Origin: Enterocloster bolteae
Lineage (GTDB): Bacteria; Bacillota; Clostridia; Lachnospirales; Lachnospiraceae
DNA length: 62,880 nt
Direction: 5' to 3'
NCBI GenBank assembly: GCA_021772025.1
Contig: JAETNT010000021.1
Span: forward strand, 1 to 62,880
Shown: piece after piece, positions 60,215 through 62,880 of the stretch
Numbering within the stretch: the stretch's first letter is position 1
How the letters are laid out: every line of letters begins with the position of its first letter
The notes under the pieces: generated by a model
Database searches by the model: none
What the model saw: the letters and a program-made list of their open reading frames with translations, nothing else
Told to the model about the DNA's origin: nothing
Translations under genes and position numbers: made by a program

Positions 60215-61531
60215 ATGGCGGTTAATGGATTATCCGGCAGCTATTACCAGTATCAAAACACTCTGAATATGCTCCAGCTGTCCAATGCAAGGCAGACATC
60301 GCGCTATCAGGCAGTGGAACCTGTGAACAGGGTGTCTTCCGCAGCCTATAGCAGCGGCTGTCATGATTTTCTAAGGAGCTATCAGAAAGAGCTTACATCT
60401 TTGGAAAGCGCGGCTTTTAAGCTGAAGGAAAGCAGCAGTAAGAATGTGTTTAATGATTACCAGGCAGCATCCACTAACAGCAAGGTGGCGGAGGTTTCCG
60501 GAACCTACAGCCTTAAGGGGGATACGGATATCAGCTTGAATGTCCAATCCCTGGCCCAGGCACAGCAGAATACCAGCGCAGCCCATGTGGGAGCGGAGGA
60601 AGTATCATTAGGAGATGATATGAACTTCGAGATAATGACATGTGACGGAAAGCGTGTATCTGTATCCATTGGAAGTACCAATGAGGACGGCACGACCAAA
60701 ACATATCATCAGATGTATCAGGAGGCTGCACAATCCATCAATGCCCAGGCTGGCTCCAGCGTAAAAGCTTCTGTAGCAAATGTGGAGGGAAAGGTCTCTC
60801 TGGTCCTTACTTCGGGAAAAGAGGGGGAGGCAGGAGGGTTTTCTGTCAGCGGAGAAACCGGAGCTGCGGCAGGTGTTGAAAGGGCGTCTGTTTTTGCCCA
60901 GGATGCGGTATATAGTGTAACTGAGAATGGGATTACCACTGAGTTCCAATCCGCGTCCAACAGAATCAGTTTAGATTATGGCAGAATAGAGGTACAGCTG
61001 AAAGGAACCGGTGAAAGCAGGATTTATACAGGAATAGACGAGGACGAGGTGGTATCCGCTGTAAAAGATTTAGTAAACGGATATAATTCCGTACAGTCCC
61101 TGCTTCAGGGAAATTCAGACAGGGGAACTGGCGCAGCTGCCCACGCACAGGCCTTTGGCAGAGGCATGGCTGATGAGAAAACATTGGCGGCTATTGGAAT
61201 TTCTTATAATAAGGATGGAAAACTGCAGCTGGATGAAAAGGAACTGAGAGAGGCTCTGGAAACTGATTTCGATGGAACAAAATCTATTATAGGAGGCCAA
61301 TTCGGTATTGCTGAAAAAGTTGCAGCCCGCTCTGATGCTGCTCTTTCAGATTCTGTACAGCGGATTGTGAGCAATGATTTGAAGGGGACAGCGGAGAAGG
61401 GAACAACTTCAAGTCAGAAGCAAAATTACGATCGTTCGATGTATCAGTATTTTTACAATTTTGCCAAGAGCAGTCCCTATAATTTAGGGAATTATTATGC
61501 GGTAGGCATGTTGATGAATACATTGGCATAG
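60215..61531 (+). CDS. FliD-like hook-associated/cap paralog
   Basis: 438 residues from ATG 60215 (AAGGAGG 7 bases upstream; the ATG at 60209 is too close to it). It has TYSLKGDTDISLNVQSLAQA and a C-terminal AVKDLVNGYNSVQSLLQGN with IGISYNKDGKLQLDEKELRE, patterns seen in FliD C-terminal domains, but it lacks the canonical FliD N-terminus and the coiled C-terminal end. It is read together with fliD-fliS. It may be a second cap, a minor filament-associated protein or a diversified fliD copy. It is followed by a terminator at 61580-61619. Confidence 0.6.
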   Translation: MAVNGLSGSYYQYQNTLNMLQLSNARQTSRYQAVEPVNRVSSAAYSSGCHDFLRSYQKELTSLESAAFKLKESSSKNVFNDYQAASTNSKVAEVSGTYSLKGDTDISLNVQSLAQAQQNTSAAHVGAEEVSLGDDMNFEIMTCDGKRVSVSIGSTNEDGTTKTYHQMYQEAAQSINAQAGSSVKASVANVEGKVSLVLTSGKEGEAGGFSVSGETGAAAGVERASVFAQDAVYSVTENGITTEFQSASNRISLDYGRIEVQLKGTGESRIYTGIDEDEVVSAVKDLVNGYNSVQSLLQGNSDRGTGAAAHAQAFGRGMADEKTLAAIGISYNKDGKLQLDEKELREALETDFDGTKSIIGGQFGIAEKVAARSDAALSDSVQRIVSNDLKGTAEKGTTSSQKQNYDRSMYQYFYNFAKSSPYNLGNYYAVGMLMNTLA

Positions 61532-61579
61532 TGGGAAATCTTTCATGCATATGAATGTGTAAATGCGAGATTAAATATG

Positions 61580-61619
61580 AAAATCCTGTAAAATGTTGGA
61601 GGACAGTTTACAGGATTTT
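61580..61619 (+). terminator. Terminator after the fliD-like gene
   Basis: A perfect 13-bp stem (AAAATCCTGTAAA at 61580-61592 with TTTACAGGATTTT at 61607-61619), a 14-base loop and a T-run. Part of its stem is repeated at 61801-61812. Confidence 0.8.
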
Positions 61620-61705
61620 TTAATAAGTTAATTGAAAACGGACAATTCAAAGATAACAGAGGAACGATAGAATCGCCCCTTTTTGTGTTTGCATATTATA
61701 GTGTT

Positions 61706-61735
61706 TTGAATCTGAGAGAATAAGTGTTTTATAAT
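61706..61735 (+). promoter_or_regulatory. Candidate sigmaA promoter for the second recombinase
   Basis: TTGAAT (61706-61711), an 18-base spacer and TATAAT (61730-61735). The start would be near 61742, giving a ~160-base leader with the second repeat copy and a 10-bp dyad before the ATG. Confidence 0.55.
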
Positions 61736-61835
61736 ATTCTCCCTTAGAAATAGGCTCCGTACATAAGCAGGCAAATCATTATACAAAGAAATCATATATG
61801 GAAATCCTGTAAAAAGGACGATTGCTGGTCATCTG

Positions 61836-61866
61836 GATAATCATGTGTATTTAGGGCATGATTATC
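61836..61866 (+). repeat. Perfect 10-bp dyad in the leader of the second recombinase
   Basis: GATAATCATG (61836-61845) and CATGATTATC (61857-61866), separated by 11 bases, lie about 34 bases before the ATG. This could be an operator or RNA hairpin; no T tract is present. Confidence 0.65.
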
Positions 61867-61899
61867 TTAAGTATTATATAATGTAAGGAGCAGAATGTA

Positions 61900-62790
61900 A
61901 TGATAAGAAGCAGTAATCCAGATAAGAGAAGAATTACAAAAGAGTCTGTTGAACAATATTGCCAATGGCTCTATGAATGTGAAAAAAGTAATGGAACTAT
62001 TAAGCAATACCGGCATTATATTGTATTGTTTATGCAATATATGAATGGAAAAAGTGTAGAAAAAAATGATGTTATTATGTGGAAAGGAATATTAAGGGAG
62101 AAATTAGCGCCGGTAACGGTTAATAGTGCCCTGGCAGCGATTAATGGTTTTTTTTCATATTATGCATGGAAGGATTGCAGGACTAAATTTCTAAAAGTGA
62201 GCCGCAGTGTGTTTTGTCCAGAGAACAAGGAAATCAGTAAGAGAGAGTATGAGTGTCTAGTGAAATCTGCTTATAAAAAAGGGGATGAACGGATTGCAAT
62301 GATTCTTCAAACCATATGCGCCACAGGGATAAGGATTTCTGAGGTGCCGTATATTACTTTGGAAGCAGTAAAACAGGGAAAGGCAGAAATTGAGTGTAAA
62401 GGAAGGATAAGGACTGTTTTTTTTACAAGCCGTCTCTGTCATATGCTAATGGACTACGCGAAAAGAAATCATATTGACAAAGGGATGATTTTTGTAACGA
62501 GAAATGGAAAAGCCGTGGATAGAAGTAATATATGGAGAAATATGAAAAGTTTGTGTGAAGAAGCAGGTGTCATAGGAGATAAGGTATTCCCTCATAATTT
62601 TCGGCATTTGTTTGCCAGAATCTACTACGAACAGGAAAAAAATTTAATTAGGCTTGCGGATATGTTGGGCCACAGTAATGTTAATACAACTCGCATTTAT
62701 ACAATGGAGAGTGGACGAGATTATATAAGACAATTGGAAAAACTGGATGTATTATTTGACTTTAACAACAAAATTCCTCTTTTGTTGTAA
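61900..62790 (+). CDS. Tyrosine site-specific recombinase (paralog of the switch recombinase)
   Basis: 296 residues with the same layout as the enzyme at 11640 and clear similarity along its length. Catalytic residues: Arg145 in TGIRISEV, Lys168, His232 and Arg235 in HNFRHLFA, His258 in LGHSN, Tyr267 in TRIYTM. AAGGAG lies 9 bases before ATG 61900. Near the end it runs through a dyad with a 6-base core that overlaps the stop codon (62763-62790), the same arrangement as at the first recombinase. It probably acts on its own invertible site, the second half of which is not in this window. Confidence 0.9.
   Translation: MIRSSNPDKRRITKESVEQYCQWLYECEKSNGTIKQYRHYIVLFMQYMNGKSVEKNDVIMWKGILREKLAPVTVNSALAAINGFFSYYAWKDCRTKFLKVSRSVFCPENKEISKREYECLVKSAYKKGDERIAMILQTICATGIRISEVPYITLEAVKQGKAEIECKGRIRTVFFTSRLCHMLMDYAKRNHIDKGMIFVTRNGKAVDRSNIWRNMKSLCEEAGVIGDKVFPHNFRHLFARIYYEQEKNLIRLADMLGHSNVNTTRIYTMESGRDYIRQLEKLDVLFDFNNKIPLLL
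62763..62790 (+). repeat. Candidate recombination half-site dyad overlapping the recombinase stop
   Basis: Arms ACAACAAAA (62765-62773) and TTTTGTTGT (62780-62788) are perfect inverse complements around the core TTCCTC (62774-62779). With two more bases each side it is 11-6-11, like 12501-12528. The stop codon is 62788-62790. No partner is visible in the last 90 bases. Confidence 0.55.
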
Positions 62791-62880
62791 AAAATCTGCA
62801 TATACTATCCATTATTTTACTACATATCTTCAAAGATGTCTATATCAAAATTATGCAATAATGTTTTTAGGTATAATAAA

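Larger units (their letters stand above)
61575..61814 (+). repeat. 19-bp direct repeat flanking the terminator and recombinase leader
   Basis: ATATGAAAATCCTGTAAAA at 61575-61593 and ATATGGAAATCCTGTAAAA at 61796-61814 differ at one base. Their cores are also inverted relative to 61607-61619. The segment between contains no ORF. Confidence 0.7.

Noticed and set aside
61606..61813. Inverted pair 61607-61619 / 61801-61812 as a proven second invertible segment
   Set aside because: The arms are only 12 bases, without an internal 11-6-11 dyad, and the left arm is already explained by the terminator; kept only as a possibility in the findings.
1..62880. CRISPR arrays, tRNA or rRNA genes, transposase genes
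   Set aside because: No regular spaced repeats, no cloverleaf or rRNA-like sequences and no transposase ORFs were seen on either strand.

Overview
The window is a motility and chemotaxis locus of about 60 kb from a low-to-mid GC Firmicute. The make-up points to a Lachnospiraceae-type Clostridium (Enterocloster/Lachnoclostridium-like), although the genus is an inference from gene content. The Gram-positive signs are a FliY-type switch protein with CheC, CheD and CheV, the FliW-CsrA pair, no P- or L-ring genes, and choline/cell-wall-binding repeat proteins. Almost the whole window is coding, with AGGAGG-type ribosome binding sites and many 1-40 base overlaps.

Layout. 1-3108 (+): the end of a surface-polysaccharide type cluster (asparagine-synthase-like C-terminus, TagD-like cytidylyltransferase, NAD-dependent epimerase, GT2 glycosyltransferase). 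3113-8558 (-): che operon cheA-cheW-cheR-cheB plus a C39-like peptidase, ending in a terminator. 8733-11367 (+): an unrecognised sigma28-driven gene and a chemoreceptor. 11640-13097: a tyrosine recombinase followed by a DNA segment bounded by perfect 25-bp inverted repeats. 13098-38227 (+): the main fla/che operon (flgB, fliE-fliK, flgD, flgE, flbD, motAB, fliM, cheY, flgC, fliY, fliOPQR, flhB, flhA, fliA, two rod genes, cheC, cheD, cheV, a repeat protein). 38294-41821 (+): ParA-like ATPase, ComFB, double 3D-domain protein, nucleotidyltransferase. 41824-46816 (-): flgM-flgN-flgK-flgL-DUF6470-fliW-csrA. 47040-53799 (+): FliK-like protein, FlhB C-domain protein, two repeat proteins, lytic transglycosylase, PilZ protein, GT2. 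53878-61531 (+): flagellin, a second chemoreceptor, a 34-residue membrane peptide, fliD, fliS, a fliT-like gene and a second FliD-like gene. 61900-62790 (+): a second recombinase related to the first.

How it fits together. The main operon would make the hook-basal body, export apparatus, stator, switch and FliA (sigma28). Seven sigma28-type promoters of the form TTAT/TTAA/TAAT, N15, GCCGATAT/A lie in front of the late units (cheA, the 272-aa gene, the first receptor, flgM, the FliK-like unit, flagellin, fliD). FlgM would hold FliA back until hook completion, and FliW-CsrA would tune flagellin translation.

The most notable signal is at the head of the operon. A 382-bp segment (12505-12886) lies between two oppositely oriented, Xer-like 11-6-11 sites, directly after a tyrosine recombinase gene and directly before flgB. 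It carries an outward promoter match now facing flgB, and a terminator hairpin pointing the other way. This looks like an ON/OFF invertible switch for the entire flagellar regulon. The second recombinase has a comparable dyad with a 6-nt core overlapping its own stop codon (62763-62790); its partner site would lie beyond the right edge.
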